NCBI GenBank assembly: GCA_043820985.1
Contig: JBDRDH010000029.1
Span: forward strand, 1-15,103
Length of the DNA: 15,103 nt
Direction: 5' to 3'
Source: JAAYXS01 sp043820985
GTDB lineage: Bacteria; Planctomycetota; Phycisphaerae; UBA1845; Fen-1342
Part shown: positions 6,126 through 14,500 of the stretch, piece by piece
How positions within the stretch are numbered: position 1 is the first letter of the stretch
How the letters are laid out: the number at the start of each line of letters is the position of its first letter
Position numbers and translations under genes: made by a program
The notes under the pieces: model-generated
Database searches by the model: none
What the model was told of the DNA's origin: nothing
The model's input: the letters and a program-made list of their open reading frames with translations, nothing else

Positions 6126-9100
6126 ATGTGGGAAAAGAACCTGAATCAACGTCTGATAATCATTGGGATAGTGCTGATCTGTGCGTTCGCACTGATCCAG
6201 GATCCCAGAAGAACCCTGCGCCCCGGCCTGGATATCGCCGGCGGAGTGTCGCTTACCTTCGAAATTGATGACACCGGGATGGAAAAGTACTCCGGGCTGG
6301 CGGAGGACATGAAACGCCTTCTGCAAAAGCGTGTCGATCCCAAGGGCATATACGATCTGAAGTGGCAGGTACATGGCCGCAATCGACTCGAAGTTCAGAT
6401 GCCGTTACCCCCGCCACAGGCCAAACAGTTGCGCGAAGAGTACATCAACGCGCTGGACGATCTCTTCTCGACGAATATCAAGCGTTCCGACATAGAGGCG
6501 GCGTTCCAGAAAACCGGTGTGGAGCGGGATGTGGCCATCGAGGCCCTCGGCCGCGGCAACTCCGAGTGGGAGGAATCCGCTCGCAAAGCCGCGGAAGCCC
6601 ATGACGCTTATTCAGTAGCCCGTGAAGCTTACGAGGCTGGCCCCCCGAGCACGCAACCAGAGAGCCAACCGGCCAGCCAGCCAGCCACGCGGCCCACGGT
6701 CACCATGCAAGAGCTTCAGGATCAGCTTGATAACGCGGACCTGGACTTGCAGGACGCCTACGATGAGTTCCTGGCCTCCAACCTGAACCGCGAAGGTTTC
6801 ATCGATATCCTCGAACTCGATAAGAACTCGAGCATCCGTAAACCCAGTCTGGATGGCTTCGTGGAGAATCACCCCGAACTCGCGGACAAGATCAATAATG
6901 TCATCGCCAGGCACGAGGAATGGCGTGAGAATCGCGGTTTCCTGGACGGCCCGGACGACTTGCAGAGGTTGTTGAGCGGCGCCGGTGTGCTCGAGTTCCG
7001 CATCCTGCCGTCCAACGACCAGGCGAATGCCGAACGGTATAGTCGCTACCGCAATCAGCTTGAGGATCGTGGTCCCAAGCCGGTCTCGGGTGATGAATTC
7101 GGCTGGTTCAAGCTTGACAACCCGGTCTCCTTCTTCGATCGCAAGACGCTCGATGATCTCGAAAATTACGACCTCGAAGATTCGCCCTTCGTGGCGGGCA
7201 ACCGTGGCGAAGAGTACTACGTGCTGGCCAAGCTGGGAGCGGAAGATGGCCTGTTGAATGACAACACCTGGCGGCTGCGCAGTGCCTATGTCGACCGCGA
7301 CGAGCATGGTCGGCCCTGCGTTGCCTTCCAGTTGGATGTGGTCGGCGGTGGCAAATTTGAAGAGTTGACACGCAAGAACATCAAAAACCCATTATGCATT
7401 CTGGTGGACAATCTGGCCTACTCGGCCCCCACGATCCAGAGCAAGATCCGCATGCAGGGTACGATCACCGGCGACTTCGGCCAGGCCAAGGCGGCATACC
7501 TGGCGCAGACCATGCAGGCCGGCTCACTGCCAGCCCGTCTCAAGGAGACTCCGGTTTCCGAGCGCACCATCGGCTCCAGCCTGGGTGCCACCAATCGCGA
7601 CATGGCCTTTCGCGCCGGCGTGATCGGCGTGATTGCGGTCGCCGTGATAATGGCTGTTTATTACGCCATCAGCGGCCTGATTGCGAACGTGGCCCTGTTG
7701 ATGAACATCGTCCTGGTATTGGCCGTGATGGTCATGCTCCAGGCCCGCTTCACTCTGGCGGGTATTGCCGGCGTCATTCTCACCATCGGCATGAGCGTCG
7801 ATGCCAACGTGCTGATCTTCGAGCGCATGCGCGAGGAGAAGGCGCGCGGCTCGTCACTCCGGCTGATCATCAAAAACGGTTACGAGAAGGCCTTCTCGAC
7901 CATCATCGATGCCAACACCACCACCCTGCTGACCTGCGTGATTCTGTATTACGTCGGTAGTGAGGAGATCAAAGGCTTTGGCCTGACGCTGGGCTGGGGC
8001 ATCGTAATGAGTCTATTCACGGCCCTGTTTGTCACCCGCTCCATATTCACCCTGCTGGTAAAATACGGCACGCTGAAAGATCTCAAGATGCTGAGATTCA
8101 TCGGCATACCGAAGGTGGATTGGTACGCCAAGCGTAAGTTTTTCCTCCCACTGTCACTGGTTTTGATCACCCTGGGCCTGGTGTTGCTGGGACAGCGCGG
8201 CTGGGAAGCCCTGGACGTCGAGTTCCGGGGCGGCTTGAATGCCGAGATCGAGGTCAAACCACCCAGTGAGGGCCAACAGCCGCTGGACGATATCGAGATC
8301 AGTAGATTGCTCAAGGAAACCGGAGAAACCATCGCGGCCCGCGCGGACACCCTGGCCACGGCTGAAGTGCAACCGGTGGTCGGCAGTCCGAACCAGTTCG
8401 AGATTCGTGCAGCGGGACTGGAAAATGACCTACTGGCCGCCATGTTGGTCGAGCCGCTCGAAGACAAAAACTGGTTGCAACGCGGTGGATTGGATGAGCA
8501 TGGCGCGGAAGGTGTCATTACAGTCCGGCTCCAGGGACAGGTCACCGCCGAGCAACTACAGGAATTTGTGCGCCAGCAGGCTCCGATCGTGAAGCTGGCG
8601 GGCGGCACTATTGGTGACGCCACGGTTGGCTCAATAATCGAAGCCGGCTTTGATACCCTAAGCGGCAGCTTCTGGAATATCACCACCATCGAAAAGAATC
8701 GCCATCTGGTGCAATACGCCCTGGTCACGGCGCTCGGCGATCGACTGCAGCGACAGCAGCGCATCGACTACGTTTTCAACGGAAAGGATGGCATTCATCC
8801 TTATCCGATCTCTGATCGGCGTATTGAGAACGTGGTCCCGAACCTGAACCAACCGCCCAATTTCACCGCCGAGCCGCTGACTGATTACGTCGATGGAGTG
8901 GCCATGCACTTCAGCGACCTCGATCCGCCACAATGTATCGATCGAGCAGTGCCGGGCTCGCTGTTTGACCGGCTGCGGAACATGCGTTTGCAGCCTGGTT
9001 ACCAGGATTACCCCTACCGCACCTTCGATATCATTGGCGTGACGCCCGCCGGTCAGGATACGGCCGGCAATCCATTGTATTCCAGCGTGGTCGTGGTGCT

Positions 9101-9806
9101 GGCGGACGAGAACTATCGCCATTCCGACGATCCGGAGAGCTGGCGGAGCGGATTTGCCCAGAAAGAGCTGGATCTGGCCGAAGCTGCTTTCGGAACCGAG
9201 CAGGCTCTGCGGAAGGTATCGCAATTCAAAGCGCAGATTGCCAAACAGTCCACGACACAGGCCTCACTGGCACTCCTGCTTTCCTGGTTGATGATCATCG
9301 GCTACTTGTGGATCCGCTTCGGGCGGCTGATGTATGGTGTCGCCGGCGTGGTGGCACTGATTCACGACGTCTTAATCGCCCTGGCGTTTGTCGGTTTTGC
9401 GCACTGGATCGGCGGCTCGAAACACCCCCTGGGGGCTTTCTTCCTGATCGATGACTTTAAGATCAACATGACTATCGTGGCGGCGTTCCTGACGATCATT
9501 GGCTATTCGATTAACGACACGATCGTGATTTTTGACCGTATTCGCGAAACCCGTGGACGCCTGGGGCAGGTTTCCCCGCAGATCATCAACGACAGCATTA
9601 ACCAGTGTATGGCCCGGACATTGATGACCAGTGCCACGACCTTCATCATCTTGTTGGTGATGTACATCTTCGGCGGCAGCAGCATTCGGGGCTTTAATTA
9701 CTGCATGATGGTGGGCATCCTGACCGGGACCTATTCGTCAATCGCGGTCGCGGCGCCGTTACTAATGATGCGATTCAGTCGGAAGTACCGGCCGACAACC
9801 GCCTAA
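6126..9806 (+). CDS. secDF: Fused protein-export membrane protein SecDF
   Basis: One 1226-residue polypeptide joins SecD and SecF, the accessory unit of SecYEG that uses the proton gradient to pull exported proteins through late in translocation. SecD half: TM1 at about 10-26, GLDIAGG (34-40), a large periplasmic P1 region that includes 'ILVDNLAYSAPTI', then a five-helix membrane block from about 493 with DANVLIFERMREE starting at Asp559. SecF half: a first helix from about 671, the EFRGG signature (699-703), a periplasmic domain, five helices from about 1043, and SINDTIVIFDRIRE with Asp1131. E. coli SecD plus SecF total 938 residues. The excess is an insertion with a TQP/SQP-rich linker (about 173-191) in SecD, and about 170 residues (about 857-1027) in the SecF periplasmic region. 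ATG 6126 is preferred to an in-frame start 102 nt upstream because membrane helix 1 then begins at the normal distance. Confidence 0.96.
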   Translation: MWEKNLNQRLIIIGIVLICAFALIQDPRRTLRPGLDIAGGVSLTFEIDDTGMEKYSGLAEDMKRLLQKRVDPKGIYDLKWQVHGRNRLEVQMPLPPPQAKQLREEYINALDDLFSTNIKRSDIEAAFQKTGVERDVAIEALGRGNSEWEESARKAAEAHDAYSVAREAYEAGPPSTQPESQPASQPATRPTVTMQELQDQLDNADLDLQDAYDEFLASNLNREGFIDILELDKNSSIRKPSLDGFVENHPELADKINNVIARHEEWRENRGFLDGPDDLQRLLSGAGVLEFRILPSNDQANAERYSRYRNQLEDRGPKPVSGDEFGWFKLDNPVSFFDRKTLDDLENYDLEDSPFVAGNRGEEYYVLAKLGAEDGLLNDNTWRLRSAYVDRDEHGRPCVAFQLDVVGGGKFEELTRKNIKNPLCILVDNLAYSAPTIQSKIRMQGTITGDFGQAKAAYLAQTMQAGSLPARLKETPVSERTIGSSLGATNRDMAFRAGVIGVIAVAVIMAVYYAISGLIANVALLMNIVLVLAVMVMLQARFTLAGIAGVILTIGMSVDANVLIFERMREEKARGSSLRLIIKNGYEKAFSTIIDANTTTLLTCVILYYVGSEEIKGFGLTLGWGIVMSLFTALFVTRSIFTLLVKYGTLKDLKMLRFIGIPKVDWYAKRKFFLPLSLVLITLGLVLLGQRGWEALDVEFRGGLNAEIEVKPPSEGQQPLDDIEISRLLKETGETIAARADTLATAEVQPVVGSPNQFEIRAAGLENDLLAAMLVEPLEDKNWLQRGGLDEHGAEGVITVRLQGQVTAEQLQEFVRQQAPIVKLAGGTIGDATVGSIIEAGFDTLSGSFWNITTIEKNRHLVQYALVTALGDRLQRQQRIDYVFNGKDGIHPYPISDRRIENVVPNLNQPPNFTAEPLTDYVDGVAMHFSDLDPPQCIDRAVPGSLFDRLRNMRLQPGYQDYPYRTFDIIGVTPAGQDTAGNPLYSSVVVVLADENYRHSDDPESWRSGFAQKELDLAEAAFGTEQALRKVSQFKAQIAKQSTTQASLALLLSWLMIIGYLWIRFGRLMYGVAGVVALIHDVLIALAFVGFAHWIGGSKHPLGAFFLIDDFKINMTIVAAFLTIIGYSINDTIVIFDRIRETRGRLGQVSPQIINDSINQCMARTLMTSATTFIILLVMYIFGGSSIRGFNYCMMVGILTGTYSSIAVAAPLLMMRFSRKYRPTTA

Positions 9807-9844
9807 TAAAGCCGTTTTGGGCTCGTTTATCAGCGCCCAGCGGG

Positions 9845-9850
9845 TATAAT
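9845..9850 (+). promoter_or_regulatory. Consensus -10 element (TATAAT) upstream of the LysM gene
   Basis: A perfect TATAAT lies 39 bp after the secDF stop and 62 bp before ATG 9913. No good -35 stands at 16-18 nt; the nearest TTG-containing hexamer (TTGGGC, 9817-9822) is 22 nt away. If used, transcription would begin near 9857, just before the hairpin at 9859-9880. It suggests the LysM gene can be transcribed apart from secDF. Confidence 0.45.
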
Positions 9851-9858
9851 GTCGATCG

Positions 9859-9880
9859 GCTCGTGACGTGGGTCACGGGC
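9859..9880 (+). promoter_or_regulatory. 5'-leader hairpin / dyad ahead of the LysM gene
   Basis: GCTCGTGAC (9859-9867) pairs with GTCACGGGC (9872-9880) across a GTGG loop: nine pairs, one of them a U-G wobble, with a perfect CGTGAC/GTCACG core. It starts almost exactly where a transcript from TATAAT 9845 would begin. It may protect the 5' end of the mRNA or be an operator dyad. With no T-run after it and a -10 just before it, a secDF terminator is less likely. Confidence 0.45.
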
Positions 9881-9912
9881 CGAACGGTCGCTTATTACTG
9901 CGGGGCAGTGCC

Positions 9913-10824
9913 ATGCGTACAGAAGTCAAACTGGGTCTGATCATCGGGCTGATCGTCATCGGGGGCGGTATCTTTTATGCGGTAAACCAGAGTGGTTCGG
10001 ACGAACAATCGGACACATTACCTTTTGATGTGACCGTTAGCGACGCGGAAGACGCCAGCCGCATCGATCTGGCAGCCGACCGCACTCCGGCGCCAGGTAC
10101 CAGCACGCCATCTCCGACCGCGAACCGGCCCATCACGCGCCCGCTCCGCCGTGATACCGGTGGCAATCAAGCGAATCCTCCCGCTACTGATCCAGGGTGG
10201 CGCAGATCTACTCAGCCGCTACCGCCGATCACGGGCTCACCTGACGCGGGTGGCAGACGCACGCCGACCACCAGGCCCGCCGTGGATTCCGACTCCGACC
10301 GGTCACCAACAACCCAACCGGCCACCACGCAGCCGGCGCGCACACCGGTAGTGACGCCCCCCCGTGAGACCATTACGCCGCCGCCCGCGCGTCCGAGCAA
10401 TGTCCGCGATGCCAGCAAACCGAAACCGGCCGCCACGAAATACACCATTAAGCGTGGTGATCGCCTGTACGCCATTGCCGAGGAACACTACGGCGATGGC
10501 AAGTACTGGACGAAGATCCGTGACGCCAATCCGGGGATTGATCCGGACAAGCTCAAGATTGGGCAGGAAATCACCTTGCCGCCGGTCGAGGAAGTCAAAG
10601 GCGTAACGCCGACACCAGCCGCCCCCCAACCCGGCAGTACTCAGCCACCAACCGCGCGGGCTACGTACGTGGTCGAGGAAGGTGACACGCTGATTAGCAT
10701 CGCGCGTAACGTCCTGAAAGATGGAGACCGCTGGCGGGAGATCTACGACCTCAATCGCGACAAGCTCGACAACCCCGACGTCATCCCGGTCGGAACCGAG
10801 CTGAAACTGCCGCCGCTCAAATAG
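9913..10824 (+). CDS. Membrane-anchored protein with two LysM domains
   Basis: The protein has 303 residues. A short N-terminus (MRTEVK) precedes a single transmembrane helix (about 7-23, 'LGLIIGLIVIGGGIFYAV'). A long disordered linker (about 30-175) follows, dominated by Pro, Thr, Arg and Gln, with repeated TTQPA units (133-142). Two LysM modules end the protein: 'KYTIKRGDRLYAIAEEHYG' from 176 to about 223, and 'TYVVEEGDTLISIARN' from 251 to about 300. Both end in the usual 'G.E..LPP' strand. LysM binds N-acetylglucosamine-containing glycans such as peptidoglycan, so the protein probably bridges the inner membrane and the cell wall. No catalytic domain is present, so it is likely structural or a scaffold. 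ATG 9913 is preferred to a GTG 45 nt upstream because the latter lies inside the hairpin at 9859-9880 and adds polar residues ahead of the anchor. A purine run (GCGGGGCAG) precedes it. Confidence 0.9.
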   Translation: MRTEVKLGLIIGLIVIGGGIFYAVNQSGSDEQSDTLPFDVTVSDAEDASRIDLAADRTPAPGTSTPSPTANRPITRPLRRDTGGNQANPPATDPGWRRSTQPLPPITGSPDAGGRRTPTTRPAVDSDSDRSPTTQPATTQPARTPVVTPPRETITPPPARPSNVRDASKPKPAATKYTIKRGDRLYAIAEEHYGDGKYWTKIRDANPGIDPDKLKIGQEITLPPVEEVKGVTPTPAAPQPGSTQPPTARATYVVEEGDTLISIARNVLKDGDRWREIYDLNRDKLDNPDVIPVGTELKLPPLK

Positions 10825-10864
10825 AATTAAGAGAGCGGGTGGGCGTGGTGGTGCTGGGCAGTGT

Positions 10865-11026
10865 TCAGAACGCTATCTGAAGCCGCATGCGCCAGATCAG
10901 GGCGTCGTCGTTCAGGTTGGCGAGACTGTTGGCGGAGAAGGCGAAGGGGGCTGGTGTAATCCGCGTGAGATCGGTTTGCAGCTTAAGGCGGTGCCCTCGA
11001 ATGTAGAGAAGCGAAAGCCTCGATCT
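10865..11026 (-). pseudogene. C-terminal remnant of a porin O/P-like outer-membrane protein
   Basis: On the minus strand an open frame runs from just after an in-frame TAA (11029-11027) to TGA (10867-10865). It encodes 53 residues without a credible start codon. From about 11008 the translation reads 'LYIRGHRLKLQTDLTR' and ends 'DDALIWRMRLQIAF'. A GHxxKLQTD strand followed by a last strand ending in Phe is the pattern I associate with the C-terminus of phosphate-selective porin O/P-type beta-barrels in planctomycetes, where the terminal aromatic residue is the insertion signal. A full barrel would need several hundred more residues. Upstream of about 11015 the sequence turns AT-rich and shows no porin-like frame. 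I read this as the surviving 3' end of a deleted or interrupted gene. The family call rests on a short segment. Confidence 0.65.
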
Positions 11027-11080
11027 TTACGGTTGCATCAGAGGGGAACCTGTTACCACTGTTATAGGACTTTAATTGGC

Positions 11081-11108
11081 ATATCACATGAATTGTCACT
11101 CGTGATAT
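11081..11108. repeat. Spaced inverted repeat in the AT-rich segment
   Basis: ATATCAC (11081-11087) and GTGATAT (11102-11108) are exact reverse complements separated by 14 nt. The spacing would suit a dimeric DNA-binding protein, or a weak stem-loop. It lies just upstream of the possible promoter at 11141-11170. Confidence 0.35.
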
Positions 11109-11352
11109 CGCAATTATCCGCATACTTCAGCGTTTTACATTTGGTGGTTGTCGACTTGCCAAGCTAGAATCACTGTGAGCCGTTCGCGACGTTAAGCGCT
11201 GGCATCGCGTCGGTATGAGTGCTTATAACGAGTGCTCTGGTGGTGCGAGCGGCAACTGGGATGGGTGTGTGTGGTGCGCGCTGGATTGATGCGTGTAGTT
11301 GGCAGTGTATGCCAATCACTCCGGGTGGGAAATCTACCTATTGTAATTATCG

Positions 11353-11369
11353 GTCGTTCAGTGAACGAC
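11353..11369. promoter_or_regulatory. 17-bp palindrome, possible operator
   Basis: GTCGTTCA (11353-11360), a central G, and TGAACGAC (11362-11369) form a perfect odd-centred palindrome about 170 bp upstream of the protease start. This geometry is typical of sites for dimeric repressors. As RNA the single-base centre would not form a stable hairpin without opening some pairs, which favours a DNA-level role. No regulator gene is nearby. Confidence 0.4.
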
Positions 11370-11468
11370 GTGCCGACACCTGACCGCACACCCGCCCGAT
11401 GGCTACCGACACCCCGATTGACGCAATCTATCCCTAACAAACTATTAACCACTTTTAGTGTGTCTGCG

Positions 11469-11498
11469 TTGACCAGCCTGGTGGATGCCAGGCTTAAA
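11469..11498 (+). promoter_or_regulatory. Possible proximal promoter of the subtilase gene
   Basis: TTGACC (11469-11474) is followed after 18 nt by CTTAAA (11493-11498). The -35 is strong and the -10 weak. The start would fall near 11505, leaving a leader of about 35 nt that contains AGGAGA (11525-11530). It overlaps the hairpin at 11475-11494, so the same bases cannot serve as both promoter and leader in one transcript. Confidence 0.3.
11475..11494 (+). promoter_or_regulatory. Hairpin just upstream of the subtilase ribosome binding site
   Basis: AGCCTGG (11475-11481) pairs perfectly with CCAGGCT (11488-11494) around TGGATG, and a T-rich stretch (ATTGTTTTG) begins a few bases later. It could be an attenuator-like terminator for transcripts from an upstream promoter, or a stem that shapes translation from the AGGAGA site 30 nt downstream. 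Confidence 0.4.
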
Positions 11499-11539
11499 GG
11501 ATTGTTTTGTCAGGGGGCTTAAACAGGAGATCGTGATTT

Positions 11540-14500
11540 ATGTGGGACCGACACAGCAGTTTTCCAAGATCCTGTACCATGCTCGCACTCTTGACCATCA
11601 TGGGCATTACCTGGGTGCCGCTGGCCAGTGCGGCCCCGACACAGGCGATCCCCTGGCGCGCCGGCCCGGTCGAGTTGGAGCAACGCTCGCCAGCCGAGAT
11701 CGCTGACACGTTGCAGTCCATCGCGGCGGTTCGCGCCAATAGCACGCCACGGGTTGTCGTTCAGTTTACCCAACCGGTCAATCAAACCCAGCGAGCCGCA
11801 CTCGCCGCCAACGGTCTGAACTTACTGAACTACGTCGGCGCCAACGCTTACTTCGCGACGATCTCCGCCGCTCAGCTTGATGTCAATGCAATCAGCCAGA
11901 CGACGCTGGTGGCGGTGGAGCCGGTGCGCTTGGAGTGGAAGCTGCACCCGATGCTGAATGCCGGCTTGACCGCCGACTGGGCTCAGGTTGGTACCGACGC
12001 CAACGGCACGCCCATTGTCGGCGCTTATCTGCTCTTCCATCCCGACGTCAATCTGATGGAAGAGGGCCTGGACCTGATGCAGGCTTATGACATCAACGTG
12101 CGTGACATGCTCGAGAGCATCAACGGCCTGGTGATAGAACTGTCAGAGGATTTGATCCCGATCCTGGCAACTGAAGATGCGGTGCTCTGGATCGAGCCCC
12201 CGCTGCCGGAGTTCTCGGTCAATAACGATAGCTGCCGCAGCCGGATGCAGGTCAATCAAGTCCAGGCGTCACCCTATAACCTGGATGGCGCCGGCGTGAC
12301 GGTGCTGGTGTATGATGGTGGCACGGCGCGCGCCACACACGTCGATTTCCAGGGCCGACTGACGGTGCATGATTACTCGGGTATGCACTATCACTCCACA
12401 CACGTGGCGGGAACGGTCGGTGGAGCCGGGGTCGCCAACTCGACATACACGGGCATGGCCCCGGGAGCCACTCTGCTGTCATACGGGTTCCAGTACTCGG
12501 GCACTGGCATCTTCCTGTACTCCAATCCCGGTGATATTGAGAGTGACTACAGCCAGGCCATCAACACCTACGGAGCCGACATTGCCAACAACTCCATTGG
12601 CACCAACACGGCGACTAATGGCTTCCCCTGCGAAATTACGGGCGATTACGGCGTTACCGCCAACCTGATCGACACGATTGTGCGCGGCGATCCGCTGGAT
12701 CCGGATTTCGGCCAGCCGTTCCGCATTGTCTGGGCCAACGGCAACGAGCGCCAGACCACACGTTGTGGTGACACCTATAACACGACCGCCCCGCCGGCCT
12801 GTGCCAAGAATCACATCACCGTCGGTGCACTCAACTCCGACACCGATGGCATGACCAGCTTCAGCAGTTGGGGCCCCACGGACGATGGCCGCATCAAGCC
12901 GGATATCTCCGGCCCCGGCTGCCAGAGCGGCGGAGATGGGGGCGTGACTTCTTGCGACGATGATAACGATACGGATTATACAACGCTATGTGGAACCTCA
13001 ATGGCTTCGCCGAGCGTTTGCGGATCATCCGCCCTGTTGCTGCAGGACTATCGCGCTCAATTTGCCGGTTCACCCGACCCGCGCAACTCGACGCTCAAGG
13101 CCCTGCTGGCGCACTCGGCGGTCGACCTGGGTAACACCGGTCCCGATTACCAGTACGGTTACGGCTCGGTACGCATCAAGGACGCGATTGATCTGATGCG
13201 CACCGGGGCTTTTGTTGAACGTTCGATCGGCACCGGTGCAACTTATACGGTATACGCGGAGGTCAGCCCGGGCGACCCGGAACTCAAGGTCACCCTGGCC
13301 TGGGATGATTATCCGGCGACGCCCAACGCTGGTGTGGCCCTGGTCAACGATCTGGATCTGCGCGTCTTCAGTCCGACCATGGCCCGACTTTATCCCTGGA
13401 CGCTCAATCCCAATAATCCCAGCGCGGCCGCCACACGCGATAGCGAGGATCACATCAACAATATCGAGCAGGTATTGGTCGAAAATCCCGCATCCGGAAC
13501 CTGGACCATCGAGGTCCACGGACACAACGTGCCCGAAGGCGGCCAGAAATTTTCGCTGGTCGGTGACGGCGCGGTCAACGCGGGGATCTGGATCGGTTAT
13601 CCGAATGGTTTGCCGGATCTTGTCGCGCCGGGACAAGCTCCCAGCTTTGACGTCAGCATTGTCACCACCGGCGAGGACTATGTTGCCAATAGTGGCATGC
13701 TGACCTATCGCTACGACGGCGGCACTTGGCACTCGGTTCCGCTGGTACCGCTGGGTGGCACGCTCTTCCGCGCGGATCTGCCGGCGGCGTTATGCAACGC
13801 CACACCAGAGTTTTATATCAGCGCCGCGGGTACTGTCAGCGGATATGTCTACGATCCACCTAATGCACCTTATACGACATACAGCTTTGAGGTCGGCGAA
13901 TACACGGTCTTTATGACCGACGACTTCGAGACCAATCAGGGCTGGACAGTCGAGAATTCCGGCTTGACCGACGGCCCGTGGGATCGTGGTATCCCGGTGA
14001 ACTGTGACCGCGGCGATCCGCCCAGCGACTACGACGGCTCGGGGCAGTGTTACCTGACTGATAACAGTTCCGCCGACAGTTGCAACAGCGACGTGGACGG
14101 TGGTTACACTTGGCTGATTTCGCCCACCATCGACCTCGGTGACGGCGACGCGGAAGTGTCATTCGCCTTGTGGTACACCAACAACTACGGTGGCGATCCG
14201 AATAATGATTTGTTCGTCGTATGGGTTTCGAATAATAACGGTGGTAGCTGGATCGAAGTCGAGACGATTGGACCAGCTTCATCGTCCGGCTGGAGTGTGC
14301 ATACGTTCATGGTCGGTGACTACGTCACGCCGACCGCGCAGGTCAAGGTGCGCTTCGAAGCTTCCGACCTCGGTCTTGGTTCGGTGGTCGAAGCCGGCAT
14401 TGATGCTTTCACGGTCAGCGCTTTCGGCTGCGATGATCCGTTCGAGGACTGCAACGGAAACAGCATCCCGGATGACGTGGACCTGGCCAACTGCGATGGC

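Larger units (their letters stand above)
11027..11539. other. 513-bp non-coding stretch upstream of the subtilase gene
   Basis: No convincing gene was found; short frames on both strands lack family resemblance. About 11020-11175 is clearly richer in A and T than the rest of the window. About 11226-11310 is G/T-rich and about 11375-11450 is C/A-rich, so the transcript could pair over a distance. Sites seen: a spaced dyad (11081-11108), a possible promoter (TTGGTG 11141-11146, 18 nt, TAGAAT 11165-11170), a direct repeat of GAGTGCT (11217-11223 and 11230-11236), a 17-bp palindrome (11353-11369), and a hairpin (11475-11494). Confidence 0.6.

Noticed and set aside
6612..7307. 231-codon minus-strand frame opposite SecD
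   Set aside because: It lies wholly within the SecD periplasmic region on the other strand and resembles no family.
7949..8764. 271-codon minus-strand frame opposite the SecD/SecF junction
   Set aside because: It is a Ser/Arg-rich shadow of conserved SecDF codons.
9818..9839. TGGGC/GCCCA stem after secDF as a terminator
   Set aside because: The stem has only five pairs around a 12-nt loop, no T-run follows, and the -10 of the next gene comes right after it.
11192..11522. Short frames on both strands in the gap upstream of the protease
   Set aside because: Their composition follows the local G/T and C/A bias, no start has a good ribosome binding site, and no family resemblance is visible.
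13070..13732. 220-codon minus-strand frame opposite the protease middle region
   Set aside because: It is antisense to the conserved beta domain of the subtilase, without a ribosome binding site or recognisable motifs.
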